Positions 17,230 to 27,047 of a stretch of 64,000 bases of DNA are shown here, one piece after another. Made by a program: the position numbers and the translations under genes. The notes beneath the pieces are model-generated. The model did not search any database and had not been told where the DNA came from. It saw only the letters and a program-made list of their open reading frames with translations. This stretch comes from CAMBRQ01 sp945870325 (GTDB lineage Bacteria; Bacillota; Clostridia; Lachnospirales; Lachnospiraceae): the NCBI RefSeq assembly GCF_050313795.1, contig NZ_JBNPMC010000017.1, positions 4,928 to 68,927 on the forward strand, given 5' to 3'. The first letter of the stretch is position 1. Every line of letters begins with the position of its first letter.

Positions 17230-18585
17230 ATGAAAAGTTCGGCGGTTATGACAGAAGGTTCTATCTGGAAAAAGATGCTATTCTATTCAATCCCGTTGAT
17301 TCTGGGGAATCTGTTTCAGCAGTTATATAATACGGTGGATTCGATTATTGTAGGAAACTATATTGGAAGTGAGGCGCTGGCAGCAGTGGGGTCGAGTGGT
17401 TCAATCATTAATCTGCTGATCAGTTTCTGTATCGGTGCTTCGGCAGGTGCGGGTGTAGTCATCTCGCAGTTTTTCGGAGCGCAGGATAAGCAGGGCGTAA
17501 AGAAAGCAGTACATACTACGCTGGCAGTTGCGCTTGTGGCAGGATTGGTAATGACATTCGTAGGGATTCTTCTGGTTCCGGTACTGTTAAGAGCCATGGG
17601 AACTCCATATGAAGTACTAGATCAGGCGATCATCTATCTGCAGGTGTATTTTGGAGGAATCTTCTTCTCCGTGATCTATAATATGTCTGCCGGAATCTTG
17701 AATGCGGTGGGGAATTCCAGGCGTTCCCTGATCTATCTGATGATTGCGGCAATCTCGAATATATTCCTGGATCTTCTGTTTGTGGTGGTGCTTAAGATGG
17801 GAATCGTAGGGGTGGCGTTGGCGACGGATATCAGTCAGTTGATTTCTTGTGTCTGCATTCTTCTGTTTCTGACTAGGTGTGGCGAGATCTATCAGGTGCG
17901 TCTCAGAGACATCCGATTCTATGACCATTTGTTGTCTAAGATTATCAAGATTGGGCTTCCGACGGGAATCCAGAATATTGTAATCTCATTTTCCAATGTA
18001 ATTGTCCAGTCCAGTGTGAATAGTTTTGGGGCGGTTGTTATGGCTGGATTTGCTGCCTATGTCAAGGTCGATGGCTTTAATATCCTTCCGGTACTGAGTT
18101 TCAGTATGGCTGCAACTACATTTACGGGACAGAATATCGGAGCTGGCAGATATGATAGGGTGAAGAAAGGGCTGTATGTATCAGCGGGAATGGGGATTCT
18201 CTATACTGTTGTGACGGGAGCGTTGTTATTACTTTTCGCATCGCCGGTCATTGGGGTATTTACCGGGGACGCTGATGTGGTGGCATATGGGGTCTATATT
18301 ATGAAGTATTTCTGCCCGTTCTACTGGAGTCTGGCGCTTCTTCATGTGATATCGGGTACCATACGAGGGACGGGGAAGACCTTGCAGCCGATGCTCATTA
18401 TTCTCTTCTCGTTATGCGTGTTCCGGGTGATCTGGATTGGCATAGCAATGTCTATTGCGCATGAACTGTCCTTGCTTATGGTTGTATATCCATTATCCTG
18501 GATGGTAGGATTAGCATTGATATTGATCTATGCCTGGAAGGGAAAATGGATGCCGCAGGTGAGTCAGAATGCAGATACGAATTAG
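17230..18585 (+). CDS. MATE-family multidrug/sodium antiporter
   Basis: 451 residues with about 12 membrane helices in two halves. The N-terminal MATE signature LILGNLFQQLYNTVDSIIVG and the second-half VNSFGAVVMAGFAAYVKVDG are characteristic. Exports cationic compounds in exchange for Na+ or H+; substrate unknown. An AGAGGT site lies 10 bases before the ATG. It is followed by another transporter gene 27 bases downstream. Confidence 0.92.
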   Translation: MKSSAVMTEGSIWKKMLFYSIPLILGNLFQQLYNTVDSIIVGNYIGSEALAAVGSSGSIINLLISFCIGASAGAGVVISQFFGAQDKQGVKKAVHTTLAVALVAGLVMTFVGILLVPVLLRAMGTPYEVLDQAIIYLQVYFGGIFFSVIYNMSAGILNAVGNSRRSLIYLMIAAISNIFLDLLFVVVLKMGIVGVALATDISQLISCVCILLFLTRCGEIYQVRLRDIRFYDHLLSKIIKIGLPTGIQNIVISFSNVIVQSSVNSFGAVVMAGFAAYVKVDGFNILPVLSFSMAATTFTGQNIGAGRYDRVKKGLYVSAGMGILYTVVTGALLLLFASPVIGVFTGDADVVAYGVYIMKYFCPFYWSLALLHVISGTIRGTGKTLQPMLIILFSLCVFRVIWIGIAMSIAHELSLLMVVYPLSWMVGLALILIYAWKGKWMPQVSQNADTN

Positions 18586-18642
18586 TGGACGCAGTTTTTG
18601 ACCAGGATATGAATGATACCTGAGAAAACGAGGAGTGATAGT

Positions 18643-19596
18643 GTGAGGATTGAGAAGAATATGGATAGTAGGGATGGTATAAGTAAAAGTGGAAAAGTGA
18701 CAAGTGGGATGGGAGATGAGAAGAGACTGGGGATCGTGCTTGTGACGGCTACATATATTATGTGGGGATGTCTTCCGGTGTTTTGGAAGACGTTGGAGGC
18801 GGTTCCGGCTGTTTATATCTTATGTGCCAGGGTCGTTTGGTCGTTGGGATTTTGTGTGGTTTATCTGACGGTCAGACGGAAATGGGAGAGAATTAGAGAG
18901 ATTTTAAAGGATCGATGGCTGGTTTTACGGTGTGGAATCTGTGGAGTGGTCGTGTGTATTAATTGGGGGAGTTATATCTGGGCGGTAAATAACGGGCATC
19001 TGCTGGATAGCAGTTTTGGATATTATATGAATCCGATTCTGGTGGTGGTATTGGGAGTCTTATGTTTTCGGGAAAGGCTGTCTATTAGGGAGTGGACGGC
19101 GGTTGGCTTAAGTGCAGCGGGGGTGCTGTATCTGGTGGTTCGTTCGGGAACGGTGCCGGTGCTTGCGATGGTGATTGGAGGCAGTTTCGCTGTGTATGGG
19201 ATGATTAAGAAAGGGCTGCCGCTTGGAAGCGATGAGTCTCTATTCCTGGAGACGTTGTTGGTATCCCCTGTGACGTTGGGATACATGATATATGCGGAGA
19301 TGAATGGCATGGGAGCGGGAGGTATACTGCATGGGATGCAGTGGGGGTTGCTTCCGCTGGCTGGAATCATTACGGCATTTCCGCTTCTGGTGTATACGGC
19401 AGGAGTCAAGAAGATTCCTTTCTATCTGACAGGAATTCTGATGTATCTGAATCCTACGATTCAGTTCTTGATGGGGATATTCTTATTCAAAGAGGCGGTG
19501 AATGTGGATAAGATTATTTCGTTTGTATTTATCTGGGCAGGAGTTCTTCTGATGATTATAAAGAGTGGTGTGGGGAATGATAGGAAACAGGCATAG
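18643..19596 (+). CDS. EamA-family (RarD-like) transporter
   Basis: About 317 residues with ten predicted membrane helices in two EamA repeats. RarD-like features are ATYIMWGCLPVFWKTLEAVP in helix 1, NWGSYIWAVNNGHLLDSSFGYY, and FYLTGILMYLNPTIQFLMGI near the end. Substrate unknown. GTG 18643 is preferred because GAGGAG lies 5-6 bases upstream. An in-frame ATG at 18613, with AGGA upstream, would add ten polar residues and is also possible. Confidence 0.85.
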   Translation: MRIEKNMDSRDGISKSGKVTSGMGDEKRLGIVLVTATYIMWGCLPVFWKTLEAVPAVYILCARVVWSLGFCVVYLTVRRKWERIREILKDRWLVLRCGICGVVVCINWGSYIWAVNNGHLLDSSFGYYMNPILVVVLGVLCFRERLSIREWTAVGLSAAGVLYLVVRSGTVPVLAMVIGGSFAVYGMIKKGLPLGSDESLFLETLLVSPVTLGYMIYAEMNGMGAGGILHGMQWGLLPLAGIITAFPLLVYTAGVKKIPFYLTGILMYLNPTIQFLMGIFLFKEAVNVDKIISFVFIWAGVLLMIIKSGVGNDRKQA

Positions 19597-19615
19597 GAGA
19601 AGGAGGAAAAGAGCA

Positions 19616-20314
19616 ATGACAACATTTTTAAAAGATATATCAAGTTTTTATGGCAATGGAGAGCCGAATGCACAGGGTCAGAGTCTTGAGGAGTTTCTTG
19701 AAGATTATGATCCATATAGATATCAGACTCCGAGTTGTACGACAGATGCTTTAATATTCGCACATTCAGGGGAGTTAGACGGTTCGCTTAAAGGGCTGAA
19801 GGTGTTGCTTGTAAAGAGGAGCAATCATCCCTGTATCGGATACTGGGCGATGCCGGGCGGGTTCGTGAACTTAGATGAGGACCTGGATGTTACAGCCAGA
19901 CGGGAACTGGAGGAGGAGACAGGGGTTGCAGGAGTTCGGATGGAACAGCTTGCGACTTATGGTGATTACGACAGAGATCCACGGACGCGGGTGATTACAA
20001 CGGCGTATATGGCGCTGGTAGATGAGCATGATGTTAAGGTTCAGGCAGGAGACGATGCTGCGGATGCGGTATGGTGCGATGTGAGTCTGGAACTTGTCGA
20101 GGCTGCATGGACGAAGGATCAGATCAAAGACACTTATCGCTTAAAGATACGGAATAAGAGCCGTAGTCTGGATACGACAGCCGTGGTAGTAAGAACAGCA
20201 ACAGAAGGAATCATAAGAGAAGAGAAATTCAAGGTAAAAGAGACAGGGATGCTGGCAGCGGATCACGCAGCGATGATTGTTCATGGACTTGTTGTGCTGA
20301 AATCACGATTGTAA
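19616..20314 (+). CDS. Nudix hydrolase with C-terminal winged-helix-like region
   Basis: 232 residues from the ATG after AGAAGGAGGAAAAGAGCA. The Nudix box reads GGFVNLDEDLDVTARRELEEE followed by TGV, at about residues 80-102. The preceding TDALIFAHSG and LLVKRSNHPCIGYWAMPGG are like the ADP-ribose pyrophosphatase/NrtR-type group. The C-terminal third includes a helix-rich part (DHAAMIVHGLVVLKSRL) but lacks a full NrtR regulator domain. Substrate not determined. Confidence 0.88.
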   Translation: MTTFLKDISSFYGNGEPNAQGQSLEEFLEDYDPYRYQTPSCTTDALIFAHSGELDGSLKGLKVLLVKRSNHPCIGYWAMPGGFVNLDEDLDVTARRELEEETGVAGVRMEQLATYGDYDRDPRTRVITTAYMALVDEHDVKVQAGDDAADAVWCDVSLELVEAAWTKDQIKDTYRLKIRNKSRSLDTTAVVVRTATEGIIREEKFKVKETGMLAADHAAMIVHGLVVLKSRL

Positions 20315-20381
20315 CTTGTTTCGCCATATTTTTTATGATAAGATAGGGAACAGAATGTAAGTATCTACAAGGAGGAACAAT

Positions 20382-22052
20382 ATGGGAGAAGAAACAGTTT
20401 CCAAAAATTTTATCGAACAGGAGATAGATAAGGACCTGGCAGAAGGCGTTTATACGGAAGTATGCACCAGATTTCCGCCGGAGCCGAATGGATATCTGCA
20501 CATTGGACATGCGAAGTCTATCATTTTGAATTCCGGACTTGCTAAGAAATATAACGGAACTTTCCATCTGAGATTTGACGATACCAATCCGACAAAAGAG
20601 GATACGGAGTTCGTAGAGTCTATCAAAGAAGATGTGGCATGGCTGGGAGCAGATTTTAAGGATCATCTGTATTTTGCATCCGATTATTTTGATGTGATGT
20701 ATGAATGTGCAGTGAAACTCATCAAGAAAGGCAAGGCTTTCGTCTGTGACTTAAGCGCAGATGAGATCAGAGAATACCGAGGCACTCTGACGGAGCCTGG
20801 AAAGAACAGTCCATACAGGGATCGTTCTGTGGAAGAGAACTTAAGGCTGTTCGAGGAGATGAAGGACGGAAAGTATGAGGATGGGGAGAAAGTGCTTCGT
20901 GCGAAGATTGATATGACATCGCCGAACATCAACATGCGTGATCCGGTTATCTATCGTGTGGCGCATATGGCACATCACAATACCGGAGATAAATGGTGCA
21001 TCTATCCGATGTATGATTTTGCACATCCGATTGAAGATGCAGTTGAGAAGATTACACATTCCATCTGTACCTTGGAGTTTGAAGATCACAGACCGTTATA
21101 TGACTGGGTAGTAAGAGAATGTGAATTCGACCCGGCACCACGCCAGATTGAGTTTTCTAAGATGTATCTGACGAATGTAGTAACGGGTAAGAGATATATT
21201 AAGAAACTGGTTATGGAAGGTATCGTGGATGGATGGGATGATCCGAGACTGGTATCTATCGCAGCGCTTAGAAGACGTGGATTTACTCCGGAATCTATCC
21301 GTATGTTTGTGGAGATGTGCGGAGTATCCAAGAGCCAGAGTTCTGTAGACTACGCGATGCTTGAATACTGTATCCGTGAGGATCTGAAGATGAAGAAGGC
21401 TCGTATGATGGCAATCTTAGATCCGATTAAACTGGTGATTGATAACTATCCGGAAGACGAGGTAGAGTATCTGGATGTAGATAACAACATGGAGAATCCG
21501 GAACTTGGTATGCGTAAAGTTCCGTTCTGCAAGGAGTTATATATTGAGCGTGACGATTTTATGATCGAGCCCCCGAAGAAGTATTTCCGCCTCTTCCCGG
21601 GCAATGAAGTACGCCTGATGCACGCATACTTTGTAAAATGCGAAAGTTACGAGACGGATGCCGACGGCAATGTGACAGTAGTACACTGTACTTACGATCC
21701 GGAGACAAAGTGTGGCACTGGTTTTACCGGACGTAAAGTCAAAGGAACGATCCACTGGGTAGCAGCACCTTATGCAAAACAGGCAGAAGTACGTCTGTAC
21801 GAGAACCTGATCGATGAGGAGAAGGGCGTATACAATAAAGAAGACGGTTCTTTGAACCTGAATCCGAATTCTCTGGAGATTCGTAAGGAATGCTATGTGG
21901 AAGACAGTTTCGCAGACGCGAAGGCATGTGACAGTTTCCAGTTCGTAAGAAATGGATACTTCTGTATTGATTCCAAGGATTCCACACCGGAGAACCTGGT
22001 ATTTAACAGAATCGTATCTTTGAAGAGTTCCTTTAAATTACCGAAGAAGTAA
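20382..22052 (+). CDS. glnS: Glutaminyl-tRNA synthetase
   Basis: 556 residues, class I. The HIGH motif is in FPPEPNGYLHIGHAKSI, and the conserved FDDTNPTKED and GWDDPRLVSIAALRRRGFTP follow. The KMSKS position, MSKRK in E. coli, reads TGKRY here, a variant of that loop. The C-terminal beta-barrel anticodon domains end in FNRIVSLKSSFKLPKK. The next gene starts two bases after the stop. Confidence 0.95.
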   Translation: MGEETVSKNFIEQEIDKDLAEGVYTEVCTRFPPEPNGYLHIGHAKSIILNSGLAKKYNGTFHLRFDDTNPTKEDTEFVESIKEDVAWLGADFKDHLYFASDYFDVMYECAVKLIKKGKAFVCDLSADEIREYRGTLTEPGKNSPYRDRSVEENLRLFEEMKDGKYEDGEKVLRAKIDMTSPNINMRDPVIYRVAHMAHHNTGDKWCIYPMYDFAHPIEDAVEKITHSICTLEFEDHRPLYDWVVRECEFDPAPRQIEFSKMYLTNVVTGKRYIKKLVMEGIVDGWDDPRLVSIAALRRRGFTPESIRMFVEMCGVSKSQSSVDYAMLEYCIREDLKMKKARMMAILDPIKLVIDNYPEDEVEYLDVDNNMENPELGMRKVPFCKELYIERDDFMIEPPKKYFRLFPGNEVRLMHAYFVKCESYETDADGNVTVVHCTYDPETKCGTGFTGRKVKGTIHWVAAPYAKQAEVRLYENLIDEEKGVYNKEDGSLNLNPNSLEIRKECYVEDSFADAKACDSFQFVRNGYFCIDSKDSTPENLVFNRIVSLKSSFKLPKK

Positions 22053-22053
22053 T

Positions 22054-23454
22054 ATGAATGAATTGACGATCAATCTGAAGACAAATTCGAAGATTCCGCT
22101 CTATGAGCAGATCTATGACTATATTAAGTCGGACATCCAGAACGGCAGGATTCCGTACGGGGAGAAACTTCCGTCTACAAGGGCTTTGTCGAAGCATCTG
22201 GAAGTGAGTCGCAGTACGGTGGAACTGGCGTATGAGCAGCTTCTCTCGGAGGGCTATATAGAATCAGAACCTTACCGGGGATTCTTTGTGGCGCAGATCA
22301 AGGAGTTGTATCATCTGAAGCCCGTGAAGGCAAGGGAAGCGCAGAAAGGGGATGTGCGTAGAAAATATCAGTATGATTTTACGCCGAATGGAGTTGACCT
22401 GAAGAGTTTTCCTTATAATGTGTGGAGAAAACTTTCGAAGGATATCTTGATAGATGACCGTACCGAGTTATTTCGTACCGGGGATTCGCAAGGAGAATAT
22501 GGATTCCGCAATGCCATTAGCAACTATCTGTATCAGGCGAGAGGAGTGAACTGCTCTCCGAATCAGATTATTGTGGGCGCAGGAAGTGATTATATCCTGA
22601 TGCTGTTAGGCATGATTCTTGGAATGGATCATAAGATTGCCTTTGAAGATCCGACTTATAAGCAGGCTTACCGTATGGCAAACGGCATGTCCTATGAGAC
22701 GGTGCCGGTATCACTGGATAAATATGGAATGAAAGTATCAGAATTGGAGGAATCAGAAGCTGATATTGCTTATGTGACGCCGTCGCATCAGTATCCAACG
22801 GGGATTGTTATGCCAATTAAGCGCAGGATGGAACTGCTGAAATGGGCATGTCGGAAAGAAGGACGCCATATCATCGAAGATGACTATGACAGTGAATTCC
22901 GTTACAAGGGTAAGCCGATTCCTGCTTTACAAGGATATGATATCCATGATAAAGTCATCTATCTGGGAACCTTTTCTAAATCGATCGCGCCTGCGATTCG
23001 ATTGAGTTACATGGTGCTTCCAAAGCCTTTGTTAGATGAATATAATAAGAAGACCCGGTTTGTGAATTCCACGGTTTCCAAAGTGGATCAGTTAATTGTC
23101 CAGAAATTCATCGAAGATGGATATTATGAGAGACATTTGAATAAAACAAGGGCTCTGTATAAGAGCAGGCACGATGTGCTGATCGATGAACTGCGTCCGC
23201 TGGAAGATATCTGCAAGATCTCAGGGGAGCATGCAGGCGTTCATCTGCTCCTTACTTTTGAAAATGGCATGACAGAGGAAGAATTGATTCAAAGAGCGGC
23301 AAAGAAGGATATCAGGGTCTATGGACTGTCAGATTACTGTATCAAGGAACAGGCAGATAAGAAAGCAACCATATTATTAGGTTATGCGAACCTTACGGAG
23401 GATCAGATCCGACAGGCGGTGGAGATTCTTAAGAATTGCTGGAGAGAAGTTTAA
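22054..23454 (+). CDS. MocR/PdxR-type transcription regulator
   Basis: 466 residues. The N-terminal GntR winged helix (PLYEQIYDYIKSDIQNGRI; LPSTRALSKHLEVSRSTVELAYEQL) is joined to a fold-type I aminotransferase-like domain with the PLP lysine in GTFSKSIAPAIRLSYMVLP and the DDYDSEFRYKGKPIPALQG block. Such proteins sense PLP or amino acids; PdxR controls pyridoxal synthesis. No pdxS/pdxT is in the window, so the target is unknown. Likely cotranscribed with glnS. Confidence 0.9.
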   Translation: MNELTINLKTNSKIPLYEQIYDYIKSDIQNGRIPYGEKLPSTRALSKHLEVSRSTVELAYEQLLSEGYIESEPYRGFFVAQIKELYHLKPVKAREAQKGDVRRKYQYDFTPNGVDLKSFPYNVWRKLSKDILIDDRTELFRTGDSQGEYGFRNAISNYLYQARGVNCSPNQIIVGAGSDYILMLLGMILGMDHKIAFEDPTYKQAYRMANGMSYETVPVSLDKYGMKVSELEESEADIAYVTPSHQYPTGIVMPIKRRMELLKWACRKEGRHIIEDDYDSEFRYKGKPIPALQGYDIHDKVIYLGTFSKSIAPAIRLSYMVLPKPLLDEYNKKTRFVNSTVSKVDQLIVQKFIEDGYYERHLNKTRALYKSRHDVLIDELRPLEDICKISGEHAGVHLLLTFENGMTEEELIQRAAKKDIRVYGLSDYCIKEQADKKATILLGYANLTEDQIRQAVEILKNCWREV

Positions 23455-23457
23455 ATA

Positions 23458-23509
23458 AAAAAGACGAAAATACAGGGCATAGGAGTAGGATCTGTACTTT
23501 CGTCTTTTT
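23458..23509. terminator. Bidirectional terminator
   Basis: AAAAAGACGAAA (23458-23469) pairs with TTTCGTCTTTTT (23498-23509). It serves the MocR gene (+) and the small membrane protein gene (-). Confidence 0.85.
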
Positions 23510-23534
23510 CATTTGATTCATAAGCCAGTGTGTA

Positions 23535-23879
23535 TTATTCTTCCGTTGTTTTGGTATCCTCGGCGTCTTCAGAAGCGGTCTCTTTGGAAGCAGTCTCTTC
23601 AGAAGCGGTCTCTTCGGAAACAGTTTCATCAGATGCACTCTCCTCAGAAGCAGTCTCCTCCGCTTTGTCTGCTTCCTCTTTTGCAGATGGATTCAAAGAT
23701 ACGTATTCACGGTCTGATACTGGTTTTAAGTCGCTGTCAAGGTCGAAATCATTGTCTTCAAAATCATCAGCGAATTCATCGTCCTTGTCAGAATCTTTTT
23801 TCTTCAAATAATAGATCAGTCCTGCAATTGCACCACTGGCAGCAGCCAGACCTAATATCTTCTTGAGCCATTTGTCCAT
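23535..23879 (-). CDS. Small membrane-anchored protein with acidic Ser/Glu/Thr repeats
   Basis: 114 residues from the ATG at 23879, with AAAGGAG upstream. One N-terminal membrane segment (KILGLAAASGAIAGLIYYL) is followed by KKK, then an Asp-rich stretch. The last 45 or so residues are imperfect five-residue repeats of the type SEETA / SKETA encoded by repeated 15-base units. No family recognised. The repeat tract could vary in length by slippage. Probably anchored with the tail on one face of the membrane. Confidence 0.72.
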   Translation of the reverse strand: MDKWLKKILGLAAASGAIAGLIYYLKKKDSDKDDEFADDFEDNDFDLDSDLKPVSDREYVSLNPSAKEEADKAEETASEESASDETVSEETASEETASKETASEDAEDTKTTEE

Positions 23880-24060
23880 GATAGTAATATCTCCTTTCAA
23901 AATTGTATTCTAAACCATATCATAACACATATTGCATTATTTTTCCTCTAAAAATAAAATAAAATGTATGTATAGTGACGATTTAAATAAATGTGTAAGT
24001 TGAGAAGGATGAAAAATTGTGTTAAACTGAGACATATGTTTGAACAGAGGAGTGTAATAT

Positions 24061-25623
24061 ATGAGTAAAAACGAAGTACCAGGTACAGCCAAAAAAGGTT
24101 TGTTCCGTATCATATTCAGTAGAACAGGAATCATTCTTCTTCTGCTTCTTTTGCAGATAGGAACGGCTGTTGGGGCATTCTGCTATCTGGAAGAGTATAT
24201 CACATATATTTATGGAGCATTGATTATATTGCAGGCGATTATCGTAATTTATATTATTAACTCAAAGGGGAATCCGGCATTTAAGATGACGTGGATGTTA
24301 TGTGTGTTGGCATTTCCGATTATTGGAGTTCTGTTCTATGTCTTCGTGCAGATGCAGTTTGGAACCAGATTCATGCAGAATCGCCTGTCTACACTTAGGA
24401 TTGAGACGTCTGAGTATATGCAGCAGGACAGGGATGTAGTAGATGCATTATGGGCGAGCAAGTCTGCGAATGCCCAGTTATCCTATTATCTGTCGAATCA
24501 GTTGGGCTTCCCGACTTACCGGAATACGCAGGTTCGGTATTTCCCGTTGGGAGAGCATAAGTTCAAGGCGATGATAACGGAACTGAAAAAAGCAAAGAAG
24601 TTCATATTTATGGAATATTTTATCGTTGAGGAAGGATATATGTGGGGAACCATACTGGAGATCCTGAAAGAGAAGGCGAAAGAAGGCGTCGAAGTGCGGT
24701 TTATGTATGATGGCATGTGCGCCATATCTATGCTTCCTTATAATTATCCGAGCCAAATTAGGCGATACGGAATTCAGTGCAAGATGTCCAACAGCATCAA
24801 GCCATTCCTGTCAACGACTCAGAATAACCGGGATCATCGGAAAATCTGTGTCATTGATGGTAAAGTAGGATTTACCGGAGGAATCAATCTGGGAGATGAA
24901 TATATTAATAAAAAGGTAAGATTCGGACACTGGAAGGATACGGCAATCATGCTAAGAGGAGATGCTGTGCAAAGTCTGACGATGGTATTCTTACAGATGT
25001 GGAATGTAGATGAGAGAAGACAGGAGGATTATAGGAAATACCTGACGCCGAAGAGGTCAGGTCTTCATCGGGAGATGGGCTATGTAATTCCTTACGCCGA
25101 CAGTCCTTTTGATAATGAGAATGTAGGTGAGGAAGTATATTTCCATATTCTGAACCACGCAAAGAAATACGTACATATTATGACACCTTATCTGATTCTG
25201 GATAATGAGATGATTACGACGCTGACCAGGGTAGCCAAGAGTGGAATCGAGGTAATCATCATTATGCCTCATATTCCGGATAAATGGTATGCATTTGTAG
25301 TTGCAAAGACGTATTACAAGGAATTGATCGAGGGCGGAGTACAGATCTATGAGTACACACCGGGATTCGTCCATGCAAAGGTGTTCGTATCGGATGATGA
25401 TACGGCAACCGTCGGTACGATTAATCTGGATTATCGAAGTCTGTACCTGCATTTTGAGTGTGGTGCATTTATCTACAATAATTCAGAAATTGATAAGATT
25501 GAACGGGATTTCCAGCAGACGCTTGTAAAATGTCACAAAGTAACTTTGGTTGAGGCTAAGAATCGAAGTATGTTTACGAAGATTACAGGGCAAGTATTAA
25601 GGTTGATTGCCCCGCTGATGTAG
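24061..25623 (+). CDS. cls: Cardiolipin synthase
   Basis: 520 residues. Two N-terminal membrane helices (about 15-40, FSRTGIILLLLLLQIGTAVG, and 50-75) and a third at 80-100 (MTWMLCVLAFPIIGVLFYVF) are followed by two phospholipase-D motifs: HRKICVIDGKVGFTGG and HAKVFVSDDDTATVGTINLD. Condenses two phosphatidylglycerols to cardiolipin and glycerol at the membrane. Preceded by AGAGGAGTGTAATAT. Confidence 0.95.
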   Translation: MSKNEVPGTAKKGLFRIIFSRTGIILLLLLLQIGTAVGAFCYLEEYITYIYGALIILQAIIVIYIINSKGNPAFKMTWMLCVLAFPIIGVLFYVFVQMQFGTRFMQNRLSTLRIETSEYMQQDRDVVDALWASKSANAQLSYYLSNQLGFPTYRNTQVRYFPLGEHKFKAMITELKKAKKFIFMEYFIVEEGYMWGTILEILKEKAKEGVEVRFMYDGMCAISMLPYNYPSQIRRYGIQCKMSNSIKPFLSTTQNNRDHRKICVIDGKVGFTGGINLGDEYINKKVRFGHWKDTAIMLRGDAVQSLTMVFLQMWNVDERRQEDYRKYLTPKRSGLHREMGYVIPYADSPFDNENVGEEVYFHILNHAKKYVHIMTPYLILDNEMITTLTRVAKSGIEVIIIMPHIPDKWYAFVVAKTYYKELIEGGVQIYEYTPGFVHAKVFVSDDDTATVGTINLDYRSLYLHFECGAFIYNNSEIDKIERDFQQTLVKCHKVTLVEAKNRSMFTKITGQVLRLIAPLM

Positions 25624-25663
25624 AAAAAGGCAGAAGAAAATGCCTGAATCCTTGAAAATGCAT

Positions 25664-25692
25664 TTTACAGAAACGGGAAAATATAGTATAAT
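25664..25692 (+). promoter_or_regulatory. Promoter of purA
   Basis: TTTACA (25664-25669) and TATAAT (25687-25692) with a 17-bp spacer, about 70 bases upstream of the purA start. Confidence 0.75.
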
Positions 25693-25763
25693 GCTTAAAG
25701 TGGTTTCATAAGGAATCATTAATGAGAGCAATAAGTTACGTTAATAACGCAGGAGGAATTGAT

Positions 25764-27047
25764 ATGGTTAAAGCAGTAGTTGGTGCTAACTGGGGAGACG
25801 AAGGAAAAGGAAAGATTACGGATATGCTCGCAGAAGAGGCGGATATTATCGTAAGATTTCAGGGAGGAGCCAATGCAGGTCATACGATCATCAATGATTA
25901 TGGTAAGTTTGCATTGCATACCTTGCCTTCAGGCGTGTTCTACGGTCACACCACAAGCATTATTGGAAATGGTGTAGCGCTTGATATTCCGGTGCTTTTT
26001 AAAGAAATCCAGTCTATTGTTGAGAGAGATGTTCCGATGCCGAAGATTCTTGTATCAGACCGTGCCCAGATGGTAATGTCTTATCATAAGAATTTTGACG
26101 CATATGAAGAGGAGAGACTGGGAGGAAAGTCTTTCGGATCAACGAAGTCAGGAATCGCACCATTTTATTCTGATAAATATGCGAAGATTGGTTTCCAGGT
26201 AAGTGAACTCTTCGATGATGAACTGTTGAAGGAAAAAGTAGCCAGGGTTGCAGCCCAGAAGAATGTATTGCTGGAACACCTGTACCACAAGCCAACAATC
26301 GATCCTGATGATCTATATAATGAACTTCAAGAATATAAGAAGATGGTAGAGCCGTATGTATGTGATACATCCCTCTATCTGCACAATGCATTAAAAGAAG
26401 GAAAAGAGATCCTGTTAGAGGGACAGCTTGGTTCTTTGAAAGATCCGGATCATGGAATCTATCCAATGGTTACTTCTTCTTCTACTCTGGCAGCGTATGG
26501 CGCGATCGGAGCAGGCATTCCGCCGTATGAGATCAAGAAGGTAATCACCGTATGTAAGGCATATTCAAGTGCGGTAGGAGCAGGCGCTTTCGTAAGCGAG
26601 ATCTTCGGTGATGAGGCAGATGAACTGAGAAGACGCGGCGGAGACGGCGGAGAATTCGGAGCAACTACCGGACGTCCGAGAAGAATGGGATGGTTCGACT
26701 GTGTGGCTTCCAAGTATGGCTGCAGAATGCAGGGAACGACAGATGTAGCATTCACGGTACTGGATGTACTGGGATACTTAGATGAGATCCCGGTATGTGT
26801 GGGATATGAGATTGACGGAGAAGTGACAACAGATTTCCCGACCACACATCTTTTGGAGAAGGCAAAACCGGTTCTTAAGACACTTCCGGGATGGAAATGC
26901 GATATCCGCGGAATTAAGACTTATGAAGAATTGCCAGAGAACTGCCGGAAGTATATTGAGTTCGTAGAAGAGCAGATTGGATATCCGATCACGATGGTTT
27001 CGAATGGACCGGGTAGAGAGGATATTATATATAGGAATTGTAAGTAG
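25764..27047 (+). CDS. purA: Adenylosuccinate synthetase
   Basis: 427 residues. Joins IMP and aspartate with GTP on the way to AMP. N-terminal VVGANWGDEGKGKITDMLAE holds the catalytic Asp and P-loop-like GDEGKGK; GGANAGHTI contains the catalytic His; FGSTKSGIAPFYSDK and GGDGGEFGATTGRPRRMGWF are family blocks. ATG 25764 follows AGGAGG; an upstream in-frame ATG at 25722 has no ribosome site. A palindromic element abuts the stop codon. Confidence 0.97.
   Translation: MVKAVVGANWGDEGKGKITDMLAEEADIIVRFQGGANAGHTIINDYGKFALHTLPSGVFYGHTTSIIGNGVALDIPVLFKEIQSIVERDVPMPKILVSDRAQMVMSYHKNFDAYEEERLGGKSFGSTKSGIAPFYSDKYAKIGFQVSELFDDELLKEKVARVAAQKNVLLEHLYHKPTIDPDDLYNELQEYKKMVEPYVCDTSLYLHNALKEGKEILLEGQLGSLKDPDHGIYPMVTSSSTLAAYGAIGAGIPPYEIKKVITVCKAYSSAVGAGAFVSEIFGDEADELRRRGGDGGEFGATTGRPRRMGWFDCVASKYGCRMQGTTDVAFTVLDVLGYLDEIPVCVGYEIDGEVTTDFPTTHLLEKAKPVLKTLPGWKCDIRGIKTYEELPENCRKYIEFVEEQIGYPITMVSNGPGREDIIYRNCK

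Noticed and set aside
17028..17330. Open frame overlapping tRNA-Thr and the MATE start
   Set aside because: It reads through the tRNA and its terminator; the MATE gene explains the 3' part.
20382..22052. Possible glutamyl- rather than glutaminyl-tRNA synthetase
   Set aside because: The PEPNGYLHIGHAKSI block, GWDDPR block and C-terminal beta-barrels fit GlnRS.
23530..23811. Ser-rich + strand frame opposite the small membrane protein
   Set aside because: Antisense of the acidic repeat tract. The - strand frame has the membrane segment and a ribosome site.
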